NCBI GenBank assembly: GCA_022567775.1
Contig: JADFGH010000018.1
Location: forward strand, 1 to 12,324
From: Pseudomonadota bacterium
GTDB taxonomy: Bacteria; Pseudomonadota; Gammaproteobacteria; Steroidobacterales; Woeseiaceae
Direction: 5' to 3'
Length of the DNA: 12,324 nt
Shown: piece by piece, positions 1 to 7,872 of the stretch
Layout of the letters: each line of letters starts with the position of its first letter
Numbering within the stretch: the first letter of the stretch is position 1
Translations under genes and position numbers: made by a program
The notes under the pieces: model-generated
Told to the model about the DNA's origin: nothing
What the model saw: only the letters and a program-made list of their open reading frames with translations
The model's database searches: none

Positions 1-2
1 GC

Positions 3-575
3 GTAAGCGGACCGGTGCGTGGAGCCGATGGACCTGGCGGCGTGTACGGCGAAAGAGAATGCGCAGACACCTACGGCGGTACTGACGGAATCGGCGGTCC
101 GGCCGGCAATTGTCAGGGTCAGGCAGGCGGCATTGGCCAGTATCCCGGTGAGAGCAGCGCCGAACGCAAAGCCAGGCTGGAAAAAACACTCGAAGAATCG
201 GTGGGTGGTTTCGATGAAGTTCTGGCTGACGAGCAACGTGAAATCTCGACCGTTGGCCGCAACACCGAAGGCTTTGGTGGCTCAGGAGGCGGTGGTGCAG
301 GGTCCGGCCGCGTAGGTCTTGGCAAGCAGGCAACCGGCGGCATCCAGGGTGCTGCGGGCGAGGTTGCAACTGTTGCGCAGCCCCGCGAACCACGCGAAGC
401 ATCAATTGGCGAATTGAGCGAAGAGCAGATTCGTGAGCGAACCCCGGAGGATATTCCGGACCTGGTCAGCGAAGACATCGTTGCGAGGCAATTGCGCGAG
501 GCGGCGCTTAGCGAGGATGATCCGGCATTGCGCGAGCGGCTTTGGGAGGAATACCGGCTGTATAATGATCTTTGA
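3..575 (+). CDS. Gly-rich hypothetical protein with charged C-terminus (5' partial)
   Basis: The reading frame is open from the left edge of the window to the TGA at 573-575, so the start probably lies outside; a GTG at 15 is in frame but has no ribosome binding site in view. About 190 residues are visible. The first 40 are rich in Gly with two Cys. A charged stretch follows (ERKARLEKTLEESV), then a Gly/Ser-rich low-complexity segment (GFGGSGGGGAGSGR), and finally a well-formed helical C-terminus (DIVARQLREAALSEDDP, then RERLWEEYRLYND). I do not recognise a named family. The stop lies 41 bases before the start of the lipoprotein gene, so it is probably the upstream member of the same operon. 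The C-terminal helix looks like the conserved functional end and the Gly-rich part like a linker; that division is inference. Confidence 0.75.
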   Translation, partial: VSGPVRGADGPGGVYGERECADTYGGTDGIGGPAGNCQGQAGGIGQYPGESSAERKARLEKTLEESVGGFDEVLADEQREISTVGRNTEGFGGSGGGGAGSGRVGLGKQATGGIQGAAGEVATVAQPREPREASIGELSEEQIRERTPEDIPDLVSEDIVARQLREAALSEDDPALRERLWEEYRLYNDL

Positions 576-616
576 GTTGCGGATCGCTGGACCGGGCAGG
601 GACAATCAATCTTGAT

Positions 617-1858
617 ATGAAAAAAAATAAGCTTTTACTGTTGCTGATCAGTCTCTGTGCGTTCCTGAGCACCGGTTGCACCGTATCAGAAGTCATACAC
701 GCAGAGACGACCGAGCTGGATGTCGCGTCACTGCAAATATCGGAAGCGATGCTGCTCGATGTCGGCATCATGAATTTCGCAACAGGCGTTCCGGAAAAAA
801 ACGATGTCGAAAAAACCCGCATTTATCCTGAAGTGCGGATGGCAGAGGCCAGGTATCTTCCTTATCACCTGAAAACCACGTTGCAGGGCACCGGCTTCTG
901 GGGCGCCGTGCGCGTCATTCCGTCGGAGTATGCGTTTACAGATGTCATGCTAAGCGGAGTCATTGAAAAGTCCGACGGTGAGTTCGTCACGATTCGCGTC
1001 AAAGCGGAAGATGCGCTGGGCCGTGACTGGTTTGAGCGTTCCTACACGATGCAGACCGGTATTTCCTCATATGCGGAATATCGCGACCGGTCCCAGGATC
1101 CGTATCAAAAGGTCTTCAACGATTTTGCCAACGATCTTCGGGCACATGCGTTGACGCTGACGCCCAGGGAAATCTCTCAGATCCGGCAGGCATCTGAGCT
1201 CAAGTTTTTCGCGGACATGGCGCCGAATGTCTACCAGGATCACCTGGCGGACAATGGAGCGGGCGAGGTATCCATTGTGCGGCTACCCGCAGAAAACGAT
1301 CCGATGGTAGATCGGCTGCGGCAGATACGTGAACGGGATCGCCTGGTCATCGATACCCTGAACGAGCATTACGCAAACTTTTACTATGGGATCGCGCTGC
1401 CATACGAGGGCTGGCGCAAGCGGACCCGCGAGCAATCGATCGCCTACCGGCAAGTCAGGCGTTCGGCGGCGATGCGCGCCCTGATTGGCGCGGCCGTGAT
1501 TGCAGGCTCGGTGCAGTTCGAGCCGAGCACTTCGAGCTACTCTCGTTACCGGGCGCAATCCATTGCTCAATCCGTTGCAATCAGCAAGGGCATGAATACG
1601 ATCATGAACGCCTTGAGGCAACGATCGGAGGCGAACATTCACCGCGAGGAAATCAAGGAATTATCGGAGTCATTTATTGCGGAAGCTGCGCCGATGGTAT
1701 TACAGGTACAGGGTGAAACAATGCGGCTCACCGGTACGGCGGAAGCCCAGTATGAAAGCTGGCGCAAATTACTCCGCGAGATCTATGAAGCCGAGACCGG
1801 CTTTTCTGACGCTATTGAGGTCGGAAATCCCGCCAGATCGACCCAACCAACCGGGTAA
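617..1858 (+). CDS. Predicted outer-membrane/periplasmic lipoprotein of unknown function
   Basis: A 413-residue protein starting with a classic lipoprotein signal: MKKNK, a hydrophobic core of about 12 residues and LSTGC, with the probable lipidated Cys at 21. The residue after Cys is Thr rather than Asp, which by the usual +2 rule favours export to the outer membrane. I chose ATG 617 because the signal peptide begins there; an in-frame TTG at 572 overlapping the previous stop would add 15 residues before it. Residues about 45-190 form an alternating beta/alpha region (DVGIMNF, then GFWGAVRVIP, then TDVMLSGVIEKSDG) that resembles small-domain lipoproteins of the YajG/CsgG-like type, but this is only an impression. 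Residues about 225-280 are helical and charged, 283-299 form a short hydrophobic stretch, and 310-395 are again helical. As the only lipoprotein of the operon it is a candidate outer-membrane anchor or partner for the periplasmic modules. It ends 17 bases before the kinase start. Confidence 0.9.
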   Translation: MKKNKLLLLLISLCAFLSTGCTVSEVIHAETTELDVASLQISEAMLLDVGIMNFATGVPEKNDVEKTRIYPEVRMAEARYLPYHLKTTLQGTGFWGAVRVIPSEYAFTDVMLSGVIEKSDGEFVTIRVKAEDALGRDWFERSYTMQTGISSYAEYRDRSQDPYQKVFNDFANDLRAHALTLTPREISQIRQASELKFFADMAPNVYQDHLADNGAGEVSIVRLPAENDPMVDRLRQIRERDRLVIDTLNEHYANFYYGIALPYEGWRKRTREQSIAYRQVRRSAAMRALIGAAVIAGSVQFEPSTSSYSRYRAQSIAQSVAISKGMNTIMNALRQRSEANIHREEIKELSESFIAEAAPMVLQVQGETMRLTGTAEAQYESWRKLLREIYEAETGFSDAIEVGNPARSTQPTG

Positions 1859-1875
1859 CAGTCAGACCATCATCT

Positions 1876-4263
1876 ATGCGGGTGCTGAACGAAGGTACGC
1901 GGCTGGCGCAAAGATATACGCTGATACGCCGGCTCGGCGCGGGTGGAATGGCGGAAACCTGGCTGGCCAGCGATCGCCAGACTGCTTCCCGGGTTGCGCT
2001 CAAATTCCTCGCCGCCGCTTACACCGGGAACGCGGCATACCGGGACCTGTTGCACAGGGAATGGCGCATCGGCAGCAACCTGATGCACGCGCATATCGTG
2101 CGCGTCTTTGAATTTCACGACGATCCCGATGGTGCTTATTACAGCCTCCAGTTCATCGGCGATGTTGACCTGGGCGTCCTGTGTGGCAAAAACCCCGATG
2201 AAGTGCTGCGGCCGGTTGGTCTGATCGCGGATGCGCTGCGTTACGCGCACGCCAAGGGTGTCGTGCACCGCGACATCAAAACCGCAAACATATTGCTCGA
2301 TGGCAGCGGCGCGCCCTACCTGATTGATTTCGGTATTGCGGCGCTCCCGGCTGAGGGTGACGGGGCTGGCGGCGCTACCAGAATCAGCGCAAGCCCGCAG
2401 CAGATTGCCGGCGAAGCGCCGCAATCTGCGGACGACATTTACGCGCTGGGCGTTCTGATGCACGAATTGCTGACAGGTTCGCCGCCATCTGCCGGCGATC
2501 CCATCAGTTTGACCTTGCCTGATGGCAGCGCGGCGCCCACATCGATCATTGCCTTGATCAACGACATGCTCGCCAGTGATGCTGCGGCCCGTCCGTCGGC
2601 AAAAGAAGTTGCGAAACGGCTCAATGATGCCGGCTTTGCCGCGGGACCGGCGCCCAGGCGTTATCTCGGCGATGCACCGGTCATGCAACACGATGTTCCG
2701 GAATCCATTCAGCCGGTTCGACGTGAACACCGGCCGGCGGTTGATCAGGCCGCAGCGCAAAAGGTTTCCAGTGGTGTATCGCCGAAATTCCTGTTGGGCA
2801 GCCTTGCGGCGGTGCTCGCAATTTTGCTTGCTGTCATTTTCGTGTTGCCGTCGATGGTCAATCAGAAACCTGCTGAAACGGCCGCCGAAAACTCCCCCGG
2901 TGAGCAAGCAGGTGTGACTGATCAGGAAGCCGGGGACGAAGCGGGACCGGCGGCAGCACCGCGACCGTCAACAGTTCCCGGCAGCGGGGACACCTCGTTT
3001 AACGAGAGCACCAGCAGGAATTCCGGCAGCGAAGGTGCACGTGTCAAAGCGGCTACCGATGCGGCGCTCGGCACCCTGTTATCCAGGCTCGAGCGCTTGC
3101 GGTACAGGGCCATTGACCGATGGGGCGGCCAGCCCTACCTGGACGCAGTCGATATGTATGCGCAGGGTGACGCTAAGTACCTCAGCAGGAATTATGCGCT
3201 GGCGGGAGAGCGCTATCGAGAGGCAACGCGCATGCTGGATCCGTTCTTCGATCGCATCAACGAAGTCTTCGCGGAAACACTGGCCGCTGCCAAGGAAGCG
3301 TTTGCGGCGGCGAATCCCTCCGAGGCGATCCGGCTTTTCGATCTCGCGGCTGCAATTACACCCGGACATCGCGAGGCCGAAGCGGGCCTTAAACGCGCGC
3401 TTAGTCTCGAATCTGTGCTTAATCTGACCGCTCAGGGCGCGCAATTCGAAAAAGATCTTGAACTCGATGCAGCGAAACTGGCGTTTGAGAAAGCACTTGA
3501 GTTTGATGCGCTGTGGGAACCGGCGGCAGCAGGGCTTGAGCGGGTGCGCATTGCCATCAAACAGATGTCGTTCGACATGCGCATGACCGAGGGTCTCGAT
3601 GCGCTGGCGGCTGCCGACTTCGCGAGCGCGCGGGCAGCGTTTAACGCGGCCAGGATTCTGGATCCGGCATCGAGGCAGCCCGCGGATGGATTACTGCAGG
3701 TTGATCAGGGCATCAGACTCGCTAACATTCAGCGACTGGAGCGGGAGGTCATTGCGCTGGACGAGAACGAGCAGTGGGAAGCAGCAGTCGCCGTATACAA
3801 GGAGATTCTGGGCATAGATTCCGATCTGCAATTTGCGAAACAGGGACTGGCGAACGCGACTTCGCGATCCGCGTTGCACAATCGGCTGCAGGCCCTGATC
3901 GACGACCCTGATACGCTGAGCGATCAGGTGAACATGCGGACTGCGACCAGGCTGCTTCTGGACGTTGCTCGCGTGTCGCCAATGGGGCCGCGCCTCGAAG
4001 ACCAGAAAATTGAATTGTCCCGGCTCCTGAAACGGGCCGCGACCCCGCTACGGGTTCAGTTGATTTCAGACAATGTGACGGAGGTTGCAATATTCAGGGT
4101 GGGGCGATTCGGAACCTTCAGCGCGAGAGAACTCGAATTGCGTCCGGGGGTGTATGTTGCGGTTGGCAATCGGCCAGGGTACCGGGATGTGCGGCTCGAA
4201 TTCCGCGTCGCGCCGGAGATTGAAATGAAGCCGATCGTCATTCAATGCGAGGAGCGGATTTGA
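1876..4263 (+). CDS. Transmembrane Ser/Thr protein kinase with TPR-like and PEGA-like periplasmic region
   Basis: A 795-residue Hanks-type kinase. Visible motifs are the glycine loop GAGGMAETW (21-29), the ATP-binding Lys in ALKF (K43), the helix-C Glu (E62), the catalytic loop HRDIKTAN (131-138, D133), DFG (151-153), the helix-F Asp in DIYALG (D187) and Arg 239. All catalytic residues are present. The APE motif reads SPQQ (173-176), so its usual Glu is Gln. One membrane segment lies at about 304-325, followed by a Pro/Ala/Gly/Glu-rich linker to about 390. Residues about 425-665 carry several TPR-like helical pairs (for example AAKLAFEKALEFD and ASARAAFNAARILDP). The C-terminal 75 residues form a beta module with RPGVYVAVGNRPGYRDV, similar to a PEGA repeat. 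Predicted topology: kinase in the cytoplasm, repeats in the periplasm. Likely substrates are the FHA-containing partners encoded downstream; that is inferred from context. The stop overlaps the next gene's TTG start. Confidence 0.97.
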   Translation: MRVLNEGTRLAQRYTLIRRLGAGGMAETWLASDRQTASRVALKFLAAAYTGNAAYRDLLHREWRIGSNLMHAHIVRVFEFHDDPDGAYYSLQFIGDVDLGVLCGKNPDEVLRPVGLIADALRYAHAKGVVHRDIKTANILLDGSGAPYLIDFGIAALPAEGDGAGGATRISASPQQIAGEAPQSADDIYALGVLMHELLTGSPPSAGDPISLTLPDGSAAPTSIIALINDMLASDAAARPSAKEVAKRLNDAGFAAGPAPRRYLGDAPVMQHDVPESIQPVRREHRPAVDQAAAQKVSSGVSPKFLLGSLAAVLAILLAVIFVLPSMVNQKPAETAAENSPGEQAGVTDQEAGDEAGPAAAPRPSTVPGSGDTSFNESTSRNSGSEGARVKAATDAALGTLLSRLERLRYRAIDRWGGQPYLDAVDMYAQGDAKYLSRNYALAGERYREATRMLDPFFDRINEVFAETLAAAKEAFAAANPSEAIRLFDLAAAITPGHREAEAGLKRALSLESVLNLTAQGAQFEKDLELDAAKLAFEKALEFDALWEPAAAGLERVRIAIKQMSFDMRMTEGLDALAAADFASARAAFNAARILDPASRQPADGLLQVDQGIRLANIQRLEREVIALDENEQWEAAVAVYKEILGIDSDLQFAKQGLANATSRSALHNRLQALIDDPDTLSDQVNMRTATRLLLDVARVSPMGPRLEDQKIELSRLLKRAATPLRVQLISDNVTEVAIFRVGRFGTFSARELELRPGVYVAVGNRPGYRDVRLEFRVAPEIEMKPIVIQCEERI
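4249..4254 (+). promoter_or_regulatory. Ribosome binding site deciding a TTG start
   Basis: GAGGAG lies 5 bases before the TTG at 4260-4262, inside the last codons of the kinase gene. It is the best Shine-Dalgarno match in the region and favours TTG 4260 over the ATG at 4245, which has only weak purine content upstream. The resulting TTGA stop-start overlap suggests coupled translation of kinase and PEGA/FGE protein. Confidence 0.65.
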
Positions 4264-6686
4264 AAATCACCTCTGTCATTATCAGGGACAGTGAAGGTGA
4301 GCGGAGACTGGATATCGAGCAGTTGCCACTGCGTCTCGGTACCGGCACCGATTGCGAAATTCGCTTGCCTGGACCGGGTAGCGGTGCCGTCGCATTGCTG
4401 GATGAGCTGGATGGTGAGCCTTTTGTACAGCCCGTAGGTCGTGGCGCCTCGATGCAAATCAATGGCGAGGAGTTGCGTACTTCCCGCAAGTTGGTGAGTG
4501 GCGATGAGCTTGAGTTTTTCGGGACCAGGATTGTCGTTGGTGAGCAGGATGAAGCGATATCGCTGCACATCCGGCTTGAAGAATCGGCCTATGTAACCAC
4601 GCCTCCGGAGTTACCCGATTCCTCGGGGCAGATTGCCAGCGAGACTATCGCGCCGACCGCATTTCAGCGTGCCAGCGGAACGTCAGCGATTGATGTCGAA
4701 CCAAGCAGTGATCGGTGGCGGATCGCTGTCGGCGCTGCGATCGTGATACTTGTCTTGATTTCATCGTTGTTGTTTACGTCAAAGTCGATTCAGTTCGACG
4801 TTCAACCCGGCGATCCGGACAGCCTGTCCCTGGAGGGCGGCTGGTTCAATCTTCCGTTTGGCGACCGTATTCTGATGCGGCCCGGAAGGTACACGGTGCA
4901 TGTCAGCAAGCAAGGCTATTACGATGTTGCACTGGATTTCGAAGTTGATGACGCACCCAGCCGGACTGTCCTGATCGAGCTGCGCAGGTTACCAGGGCAG
5001 CTGACGATAAGCACCGATCCGGCCGTAGAGGCTATTGTTACCGTGGATGACGCCAAGGTTGGCCGGGCGCCGTATGGCCCGCTGGAACTCGAGCCGGGAA
5101 CTCATGCCGTTACCGTGACTGCCGAGCGATTCCTGCCTTATGCAGAGCGTCTGCAGGTACCAGGTCTGGGCAAGATTCAGCAACTTGAGGTGCAGCTGGT
5201 GCCGCAGTGGGCCAATGTCGAGATCTCCTCGAAGCCGCCTGGTGCAGCCGTATTTCAGGGCACGACGCAAATCGGTCAAACGCCGATGCGCCTGGAACTG
5301 CTGGAGGGCAGCCACTCGCTGAGCCTTATCCTCGACGGCTTCAAAGCCTGGGACGGCACGCTCGAAACCCTCGCCAATGAAGACCAGGTATTGCCGACGG
5401 TGCAGCTCGAACCTGCCAATGCAAAGTTGCGGGTCAATTCCATTCCGCGCGGCGCCAACGTCACGGTAAATGGCCGTTATCGCGGGCAGTCGCCGGTCAC
5501 GATCGCCCTGTCACCCGGCGTCAACTACGAAATCGGTCTTTCAAAAGCCGGCTACGGCACGACGGTCCGCAAGATACGACTCGAAGCCGCTGCCTCGGAA
5601 GAGATTACGATTGACCTTGCTGCGCGTGTTGGTGAGGTCACGGTCGCGGCATTGCCGGGTGACGCGACGATTTATATTGATGGCCGTGCGCGTGGCACCG
5701 GGACCGTGACTTTGAACCTGTCGTCCGCACCACACCGCCTTGAAGTGAAACGCGACGGCTATCAGACCTTCAGTCGCAGCGTCACGCCGCGACCGGGGTA
5801 TCCGCAAAATATCTCGGTTCGGCTTAAGTCCGATTCGGAAGTCGAGGCACAGAGTACCGCGAGCACGATCACAAGTTCACAGGGGCAGGTATTGAGGCGT
5901 GTCGAGGCCGGTGGCTTCAAGATGGGCACGTCACGCGCGGAGCAGGGCCGGCGTGCGAACGAGGTGATCGTGCCTGTCCTGCTGACCAGGCCTTTCTATA
6001 TCGGTACCAAAGAAGTGAGCAACCGCGAGTTCCGGCGTTTTCGGCAAAATCACGATTCCCGCGGCGACCTGCATGTATCACTCGCCGGCGACCTGAATCC
6101 TGTCGTCAACGTCAGCTGGGATGAAGCCGTCGAATATTGTAATTGGCTCAGTGCCCAGGAGGGCCTTGACCTCGCGTACAAGAAAGTATTCGAACGATGG
6201 CAGCCAGTAGAGCCAACGCCGAACGGCTATCGTCTGCCCACCGAAGCCGAATGGGTCTGGGCAATCCGCTACCAGGGTCGCTCAAGCGCAACGACTTTTC
6301 CCTGGGGCGGCAGAATGCCGCCGCGCCGGGACAGCGGTAACTACGCCGGAAAATCGGCCAATGCGCTCGTACCCTCGATACTCCCTGGCTATGACGATGG
6401 CTACGCCTCGACGGCACCGGTCGGTACTTTCGCGGCGAACGCGCTCGGCCTCTATGACAGTGGCGGCAACGTTGCCGAATGGGTGCAGGATTACTATTCT
6501 GTGCCCACGCCGGGGCAAACGGAGCCGATAAAAGATCCACAAGGACCGCAGCGGGGCGCGAATCGCGTCATCAGGGGGTCGAGCTGGATGCACGCGGGAA
6601 TCATGGAGCTTAGAATGGGCTATCGTGACTTCGGCAATCGCGGCCGTCCGGATGTTGGATTCCGTATTGCCAGAAATATACAGTGA
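4260..6686 (+). CDS. FHA-like / transmembrane / five PEGA repeats / FGE-sulfatase-fold protein
   Basis: An 808-residue multidomain protein when started at TTG 4260; ATG 4245 would add five residues. Residues about 1-100 look like a degenerate FHA domain (LRLGTGTDCEIRLPG, then INGEEL, then SGDELEFFGTRI) without the usual S-x-x-H phosphothreonine motif. A membrane helix lies at about 153-172. Five PEGA-type beta repeats follow at roughly 175-240, 247-314, 317-385, 387-455 and 457-522, each with an L-x-PG-x-Y/H-x-hydrophobic strand and a closing GY/GF. Residues about 540-805 form an FGE-sulfatase (SUMF1/EgtB-type) fold: GGFKMGT, NPVVNVSWDEAVEYCNWLS, GYRLPTEAEW, GLYDSGGNVAEWVQDYY, RVIRGSSW and GFRIAR. 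The active-site Cys pair of true formylglycine-generating enzymes, which follows RGGSW, is absent: the region reads SSWMHAGIMELRMGYRD. A binding or structural role is therefore more likely than catalysis. Predicted topology: N-terminus in the cytoplasm, PEGA and FGE parts periplasmic. Confidence 0.96.
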   Translation: MKITSVIIRDSEGERRLDIEQLPLRLGTGTDCEIRLPGPGSGAVALLDELDGEPFVQPVGRGASMQINGEELRTSRKLVSGDELEFFGTRIVVGEQDEAISLHIRLEESAYVTTPPELPDSSGQIASETIAPTAFQRASGTSAIDVEPSSDRWRIAVGAAIVILVLISSLLFTSKSIQFDVQPGDPDSLSLEGGWFNLPFGDRILMRPGRYTVHVSKQGYYDVALDFEVDDAPSRTVLIELRRLPGQLTISTDPAVEAIVTVDDAKVGRAPYGPLELEPGTHAVTVTAERFLPYAERLQVPGLGKIQQLEVQLVPQWANVEISSKPPGAAVFQGTTQIGQTPMRLELLEGSHSLSLILDGFKAWDGTLETLANEDQVLPTVQLEPANAKLRVNSIPRGANVTVNGRYRGQSPVTIALSPGVNYEIGLSKAGYGTTVRKIRLEAAASEEITIDLAARVGEVTVAALPGDATIYIDGRARGTGTVTLNLSSAPHRLEVKRDGYQTFSRSVTPRPGYPQNISVRLKSDSEVEAQSTASTITSSQGQVLRRVEAGGFKMGTSRAEQGRRANEVIVPVLLTRPFYIGTKEVSNREFRRFRQNHDSRGDLHVSLAGDLNPVVNVSWDEAVEYCNWLSAQEGLDLAYKKVFERWQPVEPTPNGYRLPTEAEWVWAIRYQGRSSATTFPWGGRMPPRRDSGNYAGKSANALVPSILPGYDDGYASTAPVGTFAANALGLYDSGGNVAEWVQDYYSVPTPGQTEPIKDPQGPQRGANRVIRGSSWMHAGIMELRMGYRDFGNRGRPDVGFRIARNIQ

Positions 6687-6750
6687 TAATATTGAGACAT
6701 TTCAGCCAGGCATGGGTCCAACAGGACAGGAATCACGAACCGCGAATACT

Positions 6751-7011
6751 ATGCCAAAATCCCTGATAATCCTGCTCCTGGCGCTGTTTCTATCCGGTCC
6801 CGCGTGGCCGCAGGAAGACGCATCCGGCAGCGAAGCTGCGGAGCCGGTGACCACCGAGCCGGAACAGGCCGACGAAGCGGATGACATTATCGATCCTGAC
6901 TTTGACGATTCAGACCTCGACGAGCAAACCTACGAGGAGGATGACGATGATTTCGTGCCGTCGGAAGAAATTCCTGCCGACGAGCCTATCGCGTTTCCGT
7001 CAAATATCTGA
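6751..7011 (+). CDS. Small acidic exported protein, conserved-looking C-terminal tail
   Basis: An 86-residue protein with a clear signal peptide (MPKSLIILLLALFLSGPAWP followed by QEDA), giving a mature chain of about 65 residues. Nearly all charged residues in the mature chain are acidic: EAAEPVTTEPEQADEADD, DFDDSDLDEQ and YEEDDDDF. The last 20 residues change character (FVPSEEIPADEPIAFPSNI) and look like a docking peptide or beta-strand motif. ATG 6751 is chosen because the signal peptide starts there; an in-frame ATG at 6712 would add 13 residues. Neither has a strong ribosome binding site. It is separated by 64 bases from the PEGA/FGE gene and by 54 bases from the ExbB-like gene, in the same orientation. 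No named family is recognised. A role as a periplasmic partner, or in binding cations, is inference from composition only. Confidence 0.78.
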   Translation: MPKSLIILLLALFLSGPAWPQEDASGSEAAEPVTTEPEQADEADDIIDPDFDDSDLDEQTYEEDDDDFVPSEEIPADEPIAFPSNI

Positions 7012-7065
7012 TTTGCCATCGATGATTCTATTACCATCGGATTTTCAGTCTGAGAGTCTTAATAT

Positions 7066-7866
7066 ATGAAGAAAAAAAACATCCCGGTCGAGTTTGTGTT
7101 TCAGCTCTTTGCGCTGATTATCGCGATTATCGTTGTGCACGCGTTTTACGTGTCGATCGTACGGCCGAATGCCGCAGAAGCGATCGCAGCGCAGGCGATC
7201 GAGCGCGAAGCGAACCCGGATTACGTGACGGAAAGGTCGACCTGGGTTCTGATCAAGGATATGGAGCAGGAGGCGTGTTTTGTGCTGATGTTCTGGGCGC
7301 TGGCAATCATGGGATACAAGACAAAGACGATCCTCGATGAGCGGGCGCTGCTCGATGTTGATTTGATTCCCATTGCCGAGGGCATGCGAATCTTGCCCGA
7401 GGATACGCGCGAGTTTGCGCGCCAGGTACAGGCGCTCCCCGATGCAGGGCAGAAAATGTTGCTTCCGCGCGCATTACTGAACGCGCTGCGCCGCTTCAGC
7501 ACGACGCGCAATATCCAGGACGTAGCAACCAGTTCGAACACGATTCTTGAGTCCGAGGCAGACCGCCTCGAATCAGAACTCTCGATGATTCGTTATATTT
7601 CCTGGGCTATCCCGTCGATCGGCTTTATCGGCACGGTGCGCGGTATTGGTGAAGCACTTGCCCAGGCTGATAAAGCAGTGAAAGGCGATATTACCGGCGT
7701 AACCCAGAGCTTAGGCGTTGCCTTTAACTCGACCTTTATTGCATTGCTGATAAGCATTTTCCTGATGTTCCTGGTTTACCAGTTGCAGCTGTTGCAGGAG
7801 CGCCTCGTCTTTGACAGCCAGATTTACATTGATGACAAGCTGATTCGTCACATGAAATCCGATTAG
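7066..7866 (+). CDS. MotA/TolQ/ExbB-family proton-channel subunit
   Basis: A 266-residue inner-membrane protein. Helices are predicted at about 9-30, 70-84, 175-197 and 218-240. The last two carry the family signature: SWAIPSIGFIGTVRGIGEAL and then LGVAFNSTFIALLISIF. By alignment from memory, T190 in GTVRG corresponds to ExbB Thr148/TolQ Thr145, and T223 in NSTFIAL to ExbB Thr181/TolQ Thr178, the threonines lining the ion path. Known members form pentamers around a dimer of ExbD, TolR or MotB and use the proton motive force. No ExbD/TolR gene is in the window; the likely partners are the two VWA proteins downstream. Compared with classical ExbB, the protein has an extra N-terminal hydrophobic helix and a 40-residue segment after it, and the loop at about 90-170 is probably cytoplasmic. 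ATG 7066 is followed by Lys-rich MKKKN. It ends 6 bases before the next gene. Confidence 0.96.
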   Translation: MKKKNIPVEFVFQLFALIIAIIVVHAFYVSIVRPNAAEAIAAQAIEREANPDYVTERSTWVLIKDMEQEACFVLMFWALAIMGYKTKTILDERALLDVDLIPIAEGMRILPEDTREFARQVQALPDAGQKMLLPRALLNALRRFSTTRNIQDVATSSNTILESEADRLESELSMIRYISWAIPSIGFIGTVRGIGEALAQADKAVKGDITGVTQSLGVAFNSTFIALLISIFLMFLVYQLQLLQERLVFDSQIYIDDKLIRHMKSD

Positions 7867-7872
7867 CAATAA

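Noticed and set aside
1870..2907. Long open frame on the minus strand (345 codons) opposite the kinase domain
   Set aside because: It lies entirely against a clearly functional kinase gene, its translation is rich in Arg and Gln without domain motifs, and long antisense frames are common in GC-rich coding DNA.
5885..6686. Active formylglycine-generating enzyme (sulfatase activator)
   Set aside because: The fold is present but the Cys pair following RGSSW is replaced by non-cysteine residues, and no sulfatase gene is in the window.
7016..7039. CCATCG repeats and CGATG/CATCG symmetry before the ExbB-like gene, as an operator
   Set aside because: The match is five bases with an 11-base gap, which is expected by chance in 54 bases of this composition.
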